A stretch of 53,869 bases of DNA. Source: a virus. How positions within the stretch are numbered: position 1 is the stretch's first letter; every line of letters starts with the position of its first letter. Below are positions 1-7,630 of this stretch, one piece after another. The position numbers were made by a program, and so were the translations under genes. Location: the IMG/VR virus record IMGVR_UViG_3300028410_000014, positions 1-53,869 of that record. One strand, written 5' to 3'. The notes under the pieces are model-generated. The model ran no database searches, was not told the DNA's origin, and saw nothing but the letters and a program-made list of their open reading frames with translations.

Positions 1-103
1 TTGTAAGGTACAGACAGGAAGCTCCGGTTTTGGCTCGTCGACTGGTGTCGAACATGTAAGGAGACATGATCTCTTCTAATGTTTGCATTTGTTTATCGAT
101 CAT
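1..103 (-). CDS. Partial small protein, cut by window edge
   Basis: Open frame from an ATG at 103 (ATGA overlap with the stop of the upstream gene at 100-102) to the left edge, so the C-terminus is missing. An in-frame ATG at 118 is also possible. The visible 34 residues begin MIDKQMQTLEEIMSPYM and are hydrophilic; no motif is recognised. The ATGA overlap is the usual spacing here, which supports translation. Confidence 0.5.
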   Translation of the reverse strand, partial: MIDKQMQTLEEIMSPYMFDTSRRAKTGASCLYLT

Positions 104-429
104 TTTCTCATATTCCATTTGGCTCTCGAAATTGCGGTGGCACTGCAATGCTGGCACCCTACCTCATCAATGTGAAAATAAAGATCTTCGCTACCGCAGA
201 AAGGGCAATCCCGCAGCGGGCCTTCCGGCAGTTCTCGCCAATGTGTGACAGTGTCAACTGCCCAATATTCAGTGTTGCCACAGTCATACTTAAATTTATT
301 TGGTTGAGCAACAAAATACATAACATGCATCGACTCATTTTCGACAGGCCAAACCAACACATGCTTGTTGAAATCAGGCTTTTCATCGTTTATATCAATC
401 CAGCTCGTGTTTACCTCAAGTTTTATCAT
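100..429 (-). CDS. DUF551 plus Lar-like zinc-ribbon protein
   Basis: A 109-aa protein of two parts. Residues about 10-72 fit the DUF551 pattern (WIDINDEKP at the start, HWRELPEGP at the end). Residues about 75-105 form a Lar-like zinc ribbon (CPFCGSEDL, then CQHCSA, then W-N). Lar of the Rac prophage eases type I restriction, but short Lar-like ribbons are common in phages and most are untested, so anti-restriction is inference. The start at 429 overlaps the stop of the upstream gene. It lies near the end of the left-arm string of small genes. Confidence 0.75.
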   Translation of the reverse strand: MIKLEVNTSWIDINDEKPDFNKHVLVWPVENESMHVMYFVAQPNKFKYDCGNTEYWAVDTVTHWRELPEGPLRDCPFCGSEDLYFHIDEVGCQHCSATAISRAKWNMRK

Positions 430-773
430 TATAAATTACTCGCTATGATTGCGGCCATACGGACACCTTCTTCTGTGATCGGGTCCATATAGGCGGGACC
501 ATTTTTAGGGTACAATGTGACGAAGTGGCCGCGGGGATCAAACCCACGCTCTGTCATCTTATTGACCCAGTCTTGGGGCAACGCATAATCAAATGTTTCC
601 GGCTTGAAATCCGAAGTGCACTTGATTGTTATTGTACTCTTTAAGTTAGGCTGAGAAGATATAAAGCCATGCGTTACTGTATCTTGTTTTGCATGCTGTA
701 CAATCTGAACGTCTTCTACTTTAATTTTTCCGGTTTGAATGAGATTGTTCATTTTGTCAATTAGATGTTTCAT
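429..773 (-). CDS. Hypothetical protein, 114 aa
   Basis: Soluble protein with no recognised domain. It contains a central beta-rich stretch (SQPNLKSTITIKCTSDF) and ends in a helical segment. Start ATG at 773 overlaps the stop of the upstream 261-aa gene by 4 nt and its own stop overlaps the next start, so it sits inside a translationally coupled string. Confidence 0.7.
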   Translation of the reverse strand: MKHLIDKMNNLIQTGKIKVEDVQIVQHAKQDTVTHGFISSQPNLKSTITIKCTSDFKPETFDYALPQDWVNKMTERGFDPRGHFVTLYPKNGPAYMDPITEEGVRMAAIIASNL

Positions 774-1555
774 TCAACGTCCCTCAACTTGAATGGAGCT
801 TGTTCAGCAAATTTTATAACTTGCCATTCATCGTGCTGCTTTACCGCAAAAGCTCGATTTTCTAAGTAAATGCAACTGCACCATTGCGCGCTGGTAACCC
901 ATTTTATTTCACCCTCCCATTTAAATTCCGGCATTATGTCTTCCCAGCCTTCCAGTAAATCGACCCCTCTGTCAAGCTTACTGATTATAGGCCCTTCCAG
1001 GAAGTATACAACGCCATCAGTGTCGAATAGAATTTTAGTCCCGTCTTGTAACCGCATTTTCTTCATGACAGCAGCCTCACGTATTTTCGACCCTTCAAAT
1101 TTGTCTCTCCAATACTCTACATTTGCTTTAAGAGGCTGGGTGTGAGTGTTGAGCCTTTGGAACTTTTTTTCGTTAATGTTCTTTTTGGTCAATTCAAAAA
1201 CTTCTGCTTTGAGCTGCGCATTCTCTTGTTCAAGAAACTCATTTGGGACACTCATCCCGGACACCATGTTTTCGATTTGATCGACTATCTCTACTGTTTC
1301 TTTAAGAATTTTGAAATTTGGGGAAGTTGCCTTGTAATGTTTTTCCCAAATATCGACCGTCAATCTGACTAACGCGTCGTGAGCTGACGGGCTGTACCCC
1401 ATCTTGGCTATTGTTTCCTGCAGCTCCTTGATAACCACTTGCAGCGACTCAGGCCAAACCTCTGGACAAGCTAATTCATCTTCATCACTCCTGGCTTCAT
1501 CATACTTGTGTTCTTCGCGTTCGTAAGCCTCATCACTGTCAATTAAATGTCCCAT
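770..1555 (-). CDS. Hypothetical protein with coiled coil, 261 aa
   Basis: A 261-aa acidic protein. The N-terminal third is rich in E and D. Residues about 100-130 (EFLEQENAQLKAEVFELTKK) form a probable coiled coil. The C-terminal third looks like a small alpha/beta domain with several tryptophans. No family recognised. The start overlaps the stop of the 94-aa gene upstream. Confidence 0.75.
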   Translation of the reverse strand: MGHLIDSDEAYEREEHKYDEARSDEDELACPEVWPESLQVVIKELQETIAKMGYSPSAHDALVRLTVDIWEKHYKATSPNFKILKETVEIVDQIENMVSGMSVPNEFLEQENAQLKAEVFELTKKNINEKKFQRLNTHTQPLKANVEYWRDKFEGSKIREAAVMKKMRLQDGTKILFDTDGVVYFLEGPIISKLDRGVDLLEGWEDIMPEFKWEGEIKWVTSAQWCSCIYLENRAFAVKQHDEWQVIKFAEQAPFKLRDVE

Positions 1556-1839
1556 TATTTTAACGCCTCGTCAGCAAGTTTCAGCAAAGGCTCAATCTTC
1601 TCTATCTTCTCATCAAGCCTCGTAACAGCACAGACCAACGCGTCGTGCAAGTTGTCAGAGTCTTCATTGAAGATTGTGCCCATTTCAATGAAGACTTGTC
1701 CCTCTGACTTATTGAGAAACTGCAGCTTGCCACTGAAGGCCCCGGTCTCGTTAAGTGTGGCATGTATTGCCATATTATATTTAGCCTTAAGGCGTAATAG
1801 CCTTTCGTACTCGGCAATCGCGTCTTTTAACTTTTTCAT
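1555..1839 (-). CDS. Hypothetical helical protein, 94 aa
   Basis: Small, strongly helical and charged protein (starts MKKLKDAIAEYERLLRLK, ends with LDEKIEKIEPLLKLADEALK). Likely a helical hairpin; function unknown. Stop and start are shared by overlap with the neighbours on both sides. Confidence 0.7.
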   Translation of the reverse strand: MKKLKDAIAEYERLLRLKAKYNMAIHATLNETGAFSGKLQFLNKSEGQVFIEMGTIFNEDSDNLHDALVCAVTRLDEKIEKIEPLLKLADEALK

Positions 1840-2036
1840 TTGTATTCCTCATAAGCAAGTTTTATGAAAAGTGCAGCAAAGATGCCTAATGACAATATCA
1901 TAATTGCCAAAATTGTTTTCGGAAAAGTTGCAACCAAAGCACCTAAGACAAAAGCACCTAGTGTTATCAGTGAGGCTCCGCCTGTGAACGTAATTGCTGC
2001 ATTTTTTCTCCACATTCTCTCAAGTAATTCTATCAT
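1836..2036 (-). CDS. Small two-helix membrane protein, 66 aa
   Basis: Two hydrophobic segments, about residues 16-36 and 40-58 (ILAIMILSLGIFAALFIKL), separated by a short turn with a proline and lysine. A short positive N-terminus precedes them. Start ATG at 2036 overlaps the reverse transcriptase stop by 4 nt. That coupling makes it a candidate functional partner of the transcriptase, but this is inference only. Confidence 0.7.
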   Translation of the reverse strand: MIELLERMWRKNAAITFTGGASLITLGAFVLGALVATFPKTILAIMILSLGIFAALFIKLAYEEYK

Positions 2037-3937
2037 AAGCGACTCATGCTGTAGTTGAACAGTTCATATTTTTCTCCCGGAAGTACAGGAGGCAGCTTCA
2101 CTTCAAAATTAAACATAGACAATTGCCCTCTGCGATACTGCCTTTTAATAATACCGGCAATAAATCGCGACTTATTGGGATTGTCTGACAGCAATCGCAG
2201 CGCGCTATCCACTACTACTTGCGCCTCTCCCGAGTTTTTGGTGCGAACTAAGTAAAGGTATTGCAGAGTGCTCAAAATTGGCCACTGTAACCCTGGACGA
2301 AACCAGTCAAAGCTGAACTCAAACTGCTTGTAGCGCATGATATAAAATTCAATGTCATTGGCATCCATATCTCTCTTGATCATATGCGCATTGTCGCGAA
2401 TTGTTTCCTCGTATGTTTTTGACAAATTGTAAAAATACGTAGCTCTTTTAACACCTATGAAGTTGTGCCCGTTCTCGTTCTTGATGTAATTAACGTCCAT
2501 CATTTCAGTTATGCTGTCTCCATGGTGTGTTGCCATCTTGACAATAGCAATCATCACAGGCTTTTCAAGAATACTCTGAACGGGTGTCAGGATAATATCT
2601 CTGCCGTTTGCTTCAAAACACTCAAGTTTGTCCCTGTAGCTATGCAGCACAAGGCTGTACACCAAGTTGACCTGAGCATCCGTCATTGAAGCTATTGCGA
2701 CATTGAAGCTGCTCATGCCCAGCCTGAAAATGATTTGCTGATAAGAATGCAACAGCTCTTCAGAAAGCTCTTCTGTAAAGTCTTTATTCACCTCCGGTAG
2801 TATGTCAAAATAGTTTATAGTGGGCAGTCTCACCAGACCTTTTAGAGCCAAATCTTGCATCGTGCTTTTAACGCTGGTCTTGGCAGCACTCAGATCAAAC
2901 CCGTAAGTCGCCTTCATAAACATTTTGAAGTCTTCCAGCAAGTCATGAGCCTGATTTTCTCTGCCTTTACAGAAAATATAAATGTCATCAATATATGACA
3001 CAATCTCATAATAGGGATGCCTGCCCATCTTCTCTTTGGAAGTGTTGATAAACTCAGTCAGCATTTGCCCCATCAGAATGTTGGCGAGGTAATGCTGGTA
3101 ATTACTCTCAATGGTGAGACCATTTTTAGCGTCTGCTGGATCCCCATCTTTATCAATGTATGTGAACTTCAGCAAATTTCCCAAGAAAATAGCTTCCTTG
3201 GACGATCCGAACAATTTTGAGAATATCTTGACAAGCTCCTCAATCTTGATATTGCTGAAGTACTTAACGAGATCCGTTGCCACCAAATGCGTGCTTTCTT
3301 TTCTCAGTTTTTTGCAGTGCTGTTCCATCAGATTGTATTCGTGAATGTAGGGGATAAAATCCCCTTTGGACGTTGTGCGCGGGCCGTATACGTGTACCTT
3401 TTCACTTACATTCTCGTTTAACCACTGGGCAATTGTGCGAGAGCGCCTGTGCAGCATAGAAGCAATCAACATCTCGTTGAGGGCCGGTTTCATAACAAAC
3501 TCGCGCACCTCTTCAGTGGCTTTGTCCGAGTTTTTCGGCACCGAGCGGCTCTTTCGAAAGGCCACCAGAGGCCCAACCTCCGCCAAAAATGTCTGGGCCT
3601 GACTCAGGGCATCCTGCAGCCGAGAAGCGTTGGAGAGGTGATACACACGTCCGTTAAGGGTGACCGATGCGCTGGTCAGCTTGTTTCTTGTGATGTCGCC
3701 GAAGGTCATCTTCAGCAAATTAGCCACGGCTTCTCTGTATTCTTCAATTACATACTCAATGCTGTAGCTGTTCTCCACGGCTTTGTTCACCAGGGCACAG
3801 AACTCCCTGCTGTTGAAGTGGATACGTTCAAATTCACTTAAGTGATCATACTGAATGCTGTGTTTCACATTGTGCTCCAGACTCTCACGGCCTTCGCGCA
3901 AAGAAAATGTTGTGAACAAGCTTGAATATCTAGACAT
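2033..3937 (-). CDS. Phage-encoded reverse transcriptase, long helical C-terminus
   Basis: A 634-aa protein with an RT palm. Motif A is VATDLVKYFSNI (Asp222); the motif B region is NGLTIESNYQHYLAN (about 272-286), where GL and LAN match the usual pattern; motif C is SYIDDIYIF (YIDD, Asp317-318). Fingers-like sequence lies at about 150-215. The last ~270 residues are helical and match no maturase, thumb or nuclease domain I recognise. It is not a diversity-generating RT: the expected SQ in motif B is missing and no template or variable repeats were seen. It is not a group II intron RT or a retron (no ncRNA recognised). The architecture is closest to abortive-infection and unknown-group RTs (AbiA/AbiK/DRT-like). 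Those act against phages, so here it may serve superinfection exclusion or replication. It overlaps genes on both sides. Confidence 0.85.
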   Translation of the reverse strand: MSRYSSLFTTFSLREGRESLEHNVKHSIQYDHLSEFERIHFNSREFCALVNKAVENSYSIEYVIEEYREAVANLLKMTFGDITRNKLTSASVTLNGRVYHLSNASRLQDALSQAQTFLAEVGPLVAFRKSRSVPKNSDKATEEVREFVMKPALNEMLIASMLHRRSRTIAQWLNENVSEKVHVYGPRTTSKGDFIPYIHEYNLMEQHCKKLRKESTHLVATDLVKYFSNIKIEELVKIFSKLFGSSKEAIFLGNLLKFTYIDKDGDPADAKNGLTIESNYQHYLANILMGQMLTEFINTSKEKMGRHPYYEIVSYIDDIYIFCKGRENQAHDLLEDFKMFMKATYGFDLSAAKTSVKSTMQDLALKGLVRLPTINYFDILPEVNKDFTEELSEELLHSYQQIIFRLGMSSFNVAIASMTDAQVNLVYSLVLHSYRDKLECFEANGRDIILTPVQSILEKPVMIAIVKMATHHGDSITEMMDVNYIKNENGHNFIGVKRATYFYNLSKTYEETIRDNAHMIKRDMDANDIEFYIMRYKQFEFSFDWFRPGLQWPILSTLQYLYLVRTKNSGEAQVVVDSALRLLSDNPNKSRFIAGIIKRQYRRGQLSMFNFEVKLPPVLPGEKYELFNYSMSRL

Positions 3938-4133
3938 TGATGAATCCTCTTAGGTAAAATTCCATAAGATCATGATCAAATTCCGCCTCAGTGTATTCGA
4001 GGCAGAATTTTGATCCGAACAACTTAAAAACTTCTTTACGACCGCCTTCAACAACTGCGACGCAATCCTTGTCAAAGATTACACCGTCAATTAAATGCAT
4101 GTGTGCTTGCCCGAATGTTACGTAAGTTTTCAT
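3930..4133 (-). CDS. Hypothetical protein, 67 aa
   Basis: Small protein beginning MKTYVTFGQAHMHLIDGVIF, with alternating beta-type residues then an acidic C-terminus. No family recognised. It overlaps the RT start by 8 nt and the stop of the 113-aa gene by 4 nt, so it is the gene immediately before the RT in the same translational string. Confidence 0.65.
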   Translation of the reverse strand: MKTYVTFGQAHMHLIDGVIFDKDCVAVVEGGRKEVFKLFGSKFCLEYTEAEFDHDLMEFYLRGFINV

Positions 4134-4471
4134 TCAGGGACTCTCCTGTAGTACAATGAAGGCACATCGCAAATACACTTACCGACATGCCGTTTGCATT
4201 CGAGGCAAACACCTTTGACATTATGACAAGGCGCACTGAACTCAACAGCACCGCAATTCATACACATCTGTTCCTCTCTATTACATACCAGATCAGCAGC
4301 TTCATCTTGATCTTCTGAATGAAAGTCATCACAAGTGTGCAGGACATGCTCATTAATAACTTCCCTGCGAAATCTGAATGTAACAGGCTGCTCATCAACA
4401 GCGGCCAGCACATCATGGAGGTGCTCTATTTGTTGAAGAGCCGAAGGAAATACATTTTGACGAATGCACAT
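4130..4471 (-). CDS. Zinc-finger-like hypothetical protein
   Basis: At least 113 aa. The C-terminal half has two Cys pairs, CMNCGAVEFSAPC and CLECKRHVGKCICD, typical of a zinc ribbon or knuckle. The frame stays open upstream of ATG 4471 to 4528 (ILTEEKRIKAIRQTQLVYS), just after the stop of the 38-aa gene. An AAGGAG lies suitably before an ATT codon at 4528. The true start may therefore be a rare ATT or CTG rather than ATG 4471, which lacks a clear ribosome site. Confidence 0.65.
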   Translation of the reverse strand: MCIRQNVFPSALQQIEHLHDVLAAVDEQPVTFRFRREVINEHVLHTCDDFHSEDQDEAADLVCNREEQMCMNCGAVEFSAPCHNVKGVCLECKRHVGKCICDVPSLYYRRVPE

Positions 4472-4531
4472 ACTGTAAACCAGTTGAGTTTGCCTTATTG
4501 CTTTTATTCGTTTTTCTTCAGTCAGAATGCG

Positions 4532-4648
4532 TCAAGTCTCCTTGTAGATGTTGCGGCAAAAATACACCGACTGAGTTGAAACGAAGCCTACTGCTTTTGA
4601 CACATTTTTCACTAACTCTACGATTTGGTTCTCTTGAATTTCAATCAT
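4532..4648 (-). CDS. Small hypothetical protein, 38 aa
   Basis: An ORF of 38 codons from ATG 4648 to TGA 4532 (MIEIQENQIVELVKNVSKAV at the start). It fills an otherwise empty 170-nt gap and its ATG overlaps the stop of the upstream gene as ATGA, as elsewhere in the arm. No function recognised. Confidence 0.5.
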   Translation of the reverse strand: MIEIQENQIVELVKNVSKAVGFVSTQSVYFCRNIYKET

Positions 4649-4932
4649 TGCGGATTATACCTTTTGTGATTAAGACGATGGATTAAGCAAAGCTTGATAA
4701 ACATTTCTCTGGCCTTTTTAAGAGAAGTCACAGACTTTAAATACAAAGTTTTGCCATCTAATCCTATGTGAATTATGTAACGGTTCACGTGATTCTCAAT
4801 GCCTAGAGAGCCTGTCATTGTCAGCCGCTTGTCTCCTCTTTCAGCAACTTCTTTCAATCCCTGAGAAAAGGCGGCTTCAGTAAGCCACCCCTCTACTGTG
4901 TATCGATACTCGTTATCCTTTCTGTTGCTCAA
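4645..4932 (-). CDS. Hypothetical protein, 95 aa, probable TTG start
   Basis: The frame is open from a GTG at 4989, but that would overlap the upstream gene by 77 nt. I prefer TTG at 4932 (LSNRKDNEYRYTVEG), which leaves a 20-nt overlap and has a GGAG 9 nt upstream. The protein is basic at its C-terminus (HRLNHKRYNPQ). No family recognised. Confidence 0.6.
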   Translation of the reverse strand: MSNRKDNEYRYTVEGWLTEAAFSQGLKEVAERGDKRLTMTGSLGIENHVNRYIIHIGLDGKTLYLKSVTSLKKAREMFIKLCLIHRLNHKRYNPQ

Positions 4933-5215
4933 TGTATTGCTCCACTGAAACGTCTGACATGTAGTCCTCACACAAGGACTGGCATTCACTGAGTGCTTTC
5001 TCTAAAGGAAGCTTTTCTGAAACTATTTTGATCAATTCAAGAGGGTCATCGTCGACATGATAATCACGCAAAGTGCAATAAAAAATTAAAGCGCCTCTAT
5101 TGTCAAACTCAAAGCTGATGCCAATATTATTGGTCTCAAAAAACTCACAATGCCCTTCGTACACGTGTTCAACTTGTCTGCCATTTGGTCTTACAAACTC
5201 TACTAATTTAAGCAT
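4913..5215 (-). CDS. Hypothetical protein, 100 aa
   Basis: Acidic 100-aa protein, beta-rich in the first 60 residues (HCEFFETNNIGISFEFDN) and helical afterwards. No domain recognised. An ORF end in another frame (stop at 5208) overlaps its start as ATGCTTAA, suggesting that an upstream product terminates here. Confidence 0.65.
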   Translation of the reverse strand: MLKLVEFVRPNGRQVEHVYEGHCEFFETNNIGISFEFDNRGALIFYCTLRDYHVDDDPLELIKIVSEKLPLEKALSECQSLCEDYMSDVSVEQYIEQQKG

Positions 5216-5272
5216 TCTTTAAATCCTCTATAACTCGCTGCATGTTAACTACTCGCCTCTCCAGTTCAGCTA

Positions 5273-5665
5273 TTAAAGCTTCGGTACGTGCGGGATCTTC
5301 ATCTTCGGGACTGTAGGGTTTACACGCACCGGGGCCACCTCTTCTGGTACTCTTAGCTTATCAAGCGCAGCTCCGATGGCCTCAGCTTCTTCGGCTGCAC
5401 TGTAGACTGGCTTCTCCTCTGCGCATGTCTCAAGCTCTGTGAGATACCCCATGTTAACTTTCTGGAAAACCCATTTGTAATTGTATGGACCTGTTGCCTG
5501 ACTTGTCTCATGCACTTCCAGGATGCGGGCAATCTTCAGGCCGTTGGCCGGATGCGCCACCACAATGTCTCCAAAGGACAGAGTCAAGGCCAGGTCTAGA
5601 GGGCATAAGAAAGTATAAGGCTTATCTTCACCGGAAAAATGCGCGCTTACTGTTGTGTTACTCAT
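5273..5665 (-). CDS. Hypothetical protein, about 130 aa
   Basis: Begins MSNTTVSAHFSGEDKPYTF from ATG 5665 (a TTG lies two codons upstream). The first 75 residues look like a small beta barrel (LSFGDIVVAHPANGLKIARI). The tail is Pro- and Val-rich and ends HVPKL. A second frame over the last ~130 nt encodes a much more protein-like coiled-coil tail (see findings), so the annotated C-terminus may not be the only or true one. It follows a ~150-nt leader after the terminator near 5829. Confidence 0.6.
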   Translation of the reverse strand: MSNTTVSAHFSGEDKPYTFLCPLDLALTLSFGDIVVAHPANGLKIARILEVHETSQATGPYNYKWVFQKVNMGYLTELETCAEEKPVYSAAEEAEAIGAALDKLRVPEEVAPVRVNPTVPKMKIPHVPKL

Positions 5666-5828
5666 CTTCAAATTTCACCTTTCTGAATGTGTAGTGGTAT
5701 TCATGGAGATTTTTTCTTTTTAAAAAATGTATTAGGTAGCTTTCTCTCTTATTTCTCATAAAGTAAAAGTCTAAGGGAAACTTTTTATTTACAGACAAGA
5801 CATACATAAGACACCTTTTGATTTTAAA

Positions 5829-5851
5829 CCCCCCAACCGTCAGGTCAGGGG
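5829..5851 (-). terminator. Intrinsic terminator
   Basis: On the minus strand GCCCCTGACC, loop TGAC, GGTTGGGGGG followed by TTTAAAAT. It lies just after the stop of the 73-aa gene (5858) and closes that transcript. It is nearly the same hairpin as the one at 6891-6914. The ~140 nt between it and the next gene (5672-5815) is AT-rich and contains GTCTTATGTATG, loosely like the 33-bp repeats near 27.3 and 28.8 kb. Confidence 0.7.
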
Positions 5852-5857
5852 CAATAC

Positions 5858-6079
5858 TCAGTAGGCGCGTTTGGACATTGCCTGCTTATTTACTGCGTTT
5901 GCATACGCTTCTTCAGAGGACTCAGTCAAAGCTTCTTTTTCTTCAGCTAGACCTTGCTTGTCATTCAGGAGTTTAGCGTAGGCTTCACCCACGAGTTTTG
6001 TACTGGCATCGTGATCGCCATAATCTTTGACGATCTGCTCGCCCAACATCACTTTATCTTCACTGTATTTGTACATCAT
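5858..6079 (-). CDS. Hypothetical helical protein, 73 aa
   Basis: Highly charged, helical, alanine-rich protein (KLVGEAYAKLLNDKQGLAEE). No cysteine or membrane segment; function unknown. It is the last gene before the terminator at 5829-5851 and overlaps the start region of its upstream neighbour's stop by 20 nt. Confidence 0.65.
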   Translation of the reverse strand: MMYKYSEDKVMLGEQIVKDYGDHDASTKLVGEAYAKLLNDKQGLAEEKEALTESSEEAYANAVNKQAMSKRAY

Positions 6080-6293
6080 TTCTCCTGAGAATTAAGATTG
6101 GTTCATCTTCATTGGTGCTCACAAGGATCACCTTCCTACGTACTGAGATTGCCAACAGTACATTCTTGTCAAGGATATACTCACACTCCAGCAGATCCAT
6201 TATGATTCTACTATTGGGGTCTGAAGATCTTAATTCAATTGTGCCTAAAGAACACAACTCATTCAAACAAACAGCCTGGACTAGATACTGCAT
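6060..6293 (-). CDS. Hypothetical protein, 77 aa
   Basis: I place the start at the internal ATG 6293 (MQYLVQAVCLNELCSLG) because longer versions from TTG 6419 would overlap the upstream gene by 160 nt. The product is rich in I, L and V with regular beta-strand spacing (VLLAISVRRKVILVSTN). No family recognised. Confidence 0.55.
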   Translation of the reverse strand: MQYLVQAVCLNELCSLGTIELRSSDPNSRIIMDLLECEYILDKNVLLAISVRRKVILVSTNEDEPILILRRNDVQIQ

Positions 6294-6495
6294 ACTCTGC
6301 TTCCTTGATACGCTTGAATTGGTTGTGTGCCGCACTGAACATAGCGCAGATGTCTTTATCTTCTGGATACTCAAAGGCTGCCAGCAGATACTCTTCATTT
6401 CCTCTGAATTCAATGCCAAGCAGACGGGCCTGTTTGCGCACCATAATGTCCAGAGTTTCTCTTTTACTGGCCTTTGAAAAAAGTTTCCTATACAT
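6259..6495 (-). CDS. Hypothetical protein, 78 aa
   Basis: A 78-aa basic-to-neutral protein beginning MYRKLFSKASKRETLDIMV. No recognised domain. It overlaps both neighbours (8 nt upstream, 35 nt downstream), consistent with a coupled gene string. Confidence 0.6.
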   Translation of the reverse strand: MYRKLFSKASKRETLDIMVRKQARLLGIEFRGNEEYLLAAFEYPEDKDICAMFSAAHNQFKRIKEAEYAVSSPGCLFE

Positions 6496-6865
6496 TTGTT
6501 GTCATTTCCTGTATTTGTTTTTTGACAATCGATGAGCTTTTGAGGATATCTGCGGCAAACACGCGTTTCTTACTACGAAATAAGTAAGATGTCATAAAGC
6601 CTCGGGACAGCTCGTTACAGAGCGCAGTGTAAGCGGTTTCAGCATCCATTTTAACACGAAGCCACTTATCCCCTCTGTGCCTGTGGATTAACAAATTGTT
6701 ATCCTTGTTAAGCCCAGGCTTTATTATCAACGCGCCTGTATTGACATCTGCTAACAGCATGTCACCTCTTTCTTTAACTTCTGTAAGTAGCTTGGAATTA
6801 CATAAGCGCCCACGAGCACTTACTATCAAATACTCAGTACCATCGTAATCAACAAAAATTGCCAT
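6488..6865 (-). CDS. Hypothetical protein, 125 aa
   Basis: Start chosen at ATG 6865 (MAIFVDYDGTEYLIVS) because GGAGG lies five bases before it; the frame extends to a non-ATG start at 6898 without a ribosome site. The product has a beta-rich N-terminal domain and a helical C-terminus ending in a run of hydrophilic residues (SIVKKQIQEMTTNV). No family recognised. It is the first gene after the terminator at 6891-6914. Confidence 0.65.
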   Translation of the reverse strand: MAIFVDYDGTEYLIVSARGRLCNSKLLTEVKERGDMLLADVNTGALIIKPGLNKDNNLLIHRHRGDKWLRVKMDAETAYTALCNELSRGFMTSYLFRSKKRVFAADILKSSSIVKKQIQEMTTNV

Positions 6866-6890
6866 TGCAGCCTCCAAAGTTGCGTAAAAA

Positions 6891-6914
6891 GCCCCCAACC
6901 GTTAGGTCAGGGGC
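6891..6914 (-). terminator. Intrinsic terminator
   Basis: On the minus strand GCCCCTGACC, TAAC loop, GGTTGGGGGC then CTTTTT. It sits ~90 nt after the stop at 7004. The interval 6915-7003 holds only tiny open frames with no convincing ribosome site; I see no gene in it. Confidence 0.8.
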
Positions 6915-7003
6915 ATGCAGATTTAGACAAGTCTAGGCTCTACGGGCCTTCCCATTCATTGCGCCAAGCAAACATTACATCCGCTTGACGCGGTAATGGT
7001 TAT

Positions 7004-7564
7004 TTACTTAGCAGCTTCTTTCTCTGCCTTGACTTTTGCACGATGCAAGGCCAGACCTTCCATAGCCTGCGGTGAAACTTCACGCTTCACTTTACCGGCT
7101 TCAAAGGCGGCTTCGATAGTCTCAGCGTTCTGGGCAACCCAATCTGCGGCGTCCACATTGTCGGGTCCAAGCATGTCAACCAAGAGTTCTTTGATGGCGG
7201 CTTCTTTTTCGTCAGCGTCAAGACGCTTCTGACCGGGCCACTTGAAAGACTTTGCGACGTCTTCGTAGTGAGCAACGAGAAATGCGAATTTAGGCTCATC
7301 TTTATGCTGTTCAACGACAGCTTCCAGCGCCTTAGTCAGCTTATTACGCTCACTCTTGGTCACACGCTTAACGGTGCCTGTGCCGAAGATTTGTGCCAAT
7401 TCTTCTTTCTTTTCCAACAACCAGTCCGACATCTGCTCATTACCGGCAGTGGCTGTCATCAGAGCCGCACGAATTTTCGGTGCACGACCGTGATCAACTG
7501 CTTCCGCTTTGGTGTTGAAAAGAGTACCGTCTGCTGCTTGGAATACTGGCTTAACTTCGCTCAT
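7004..7564 (-). CDS. Abundant-type hypothetical protein, 186 aa
   Basis: A 186-aa helical protein, Lys/Glu/Ala-rich, with no recognised catalytic motif. It stands as a one-gene unit with a promoter-like motif upstream (7631-7650) and a strong terminator downstream, unlike its tightly packed neighbours. That layout suggests separate, high expression. The segment VFQAADGTLFNTKAEAVDH at the start resembles a short motif often found in small phage proteins, but I cannot assign a function. Confidence 0.75.
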   Translation of the reverse strand: MSEVKPVFQAADGTLFNTKAEAVDHGRAPKIRAALMTATAGNEQMSDWLLEKKEELAQIFGTGTVKRVTKSERNKLTKALEAVVEQHKDEPKFAFLVAHYEDVAKSFKWPGQKRLDADEKEAAIKELLVDMLGPDNVDAADWVAQNAETIEAAFEAGKVKREVSPQAMEGLALHRAKVKAEKEAAK

Positions 7565-7630
7565 TTTTAAATCCTTGATGATTATGATGGACTCGCATTA
7601 TTGCCAGCCCTATTTTTACTACGTCTTCTG

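Noticed and set aside
79-492. Plus-strand ORFs throughout (for example 79-492, 20175-20858, 49212-50135)
   Set aside because: All lie opposite recognised or coupled minus-strand genes, lack ribosome sites and encode low-quality sequence; I treat them as shadows.
2033-3937. Diversity-generating retroelement
   Set aside because: No template/variable repeat pair was seen near it and motif B lacks the DGR signature.
6923-7000. 11-codon ORF (MFAWRNEWEGP) on the minus strand
   Set aside because: Too short, with a weak ribosome site; it cannot be told from chance.
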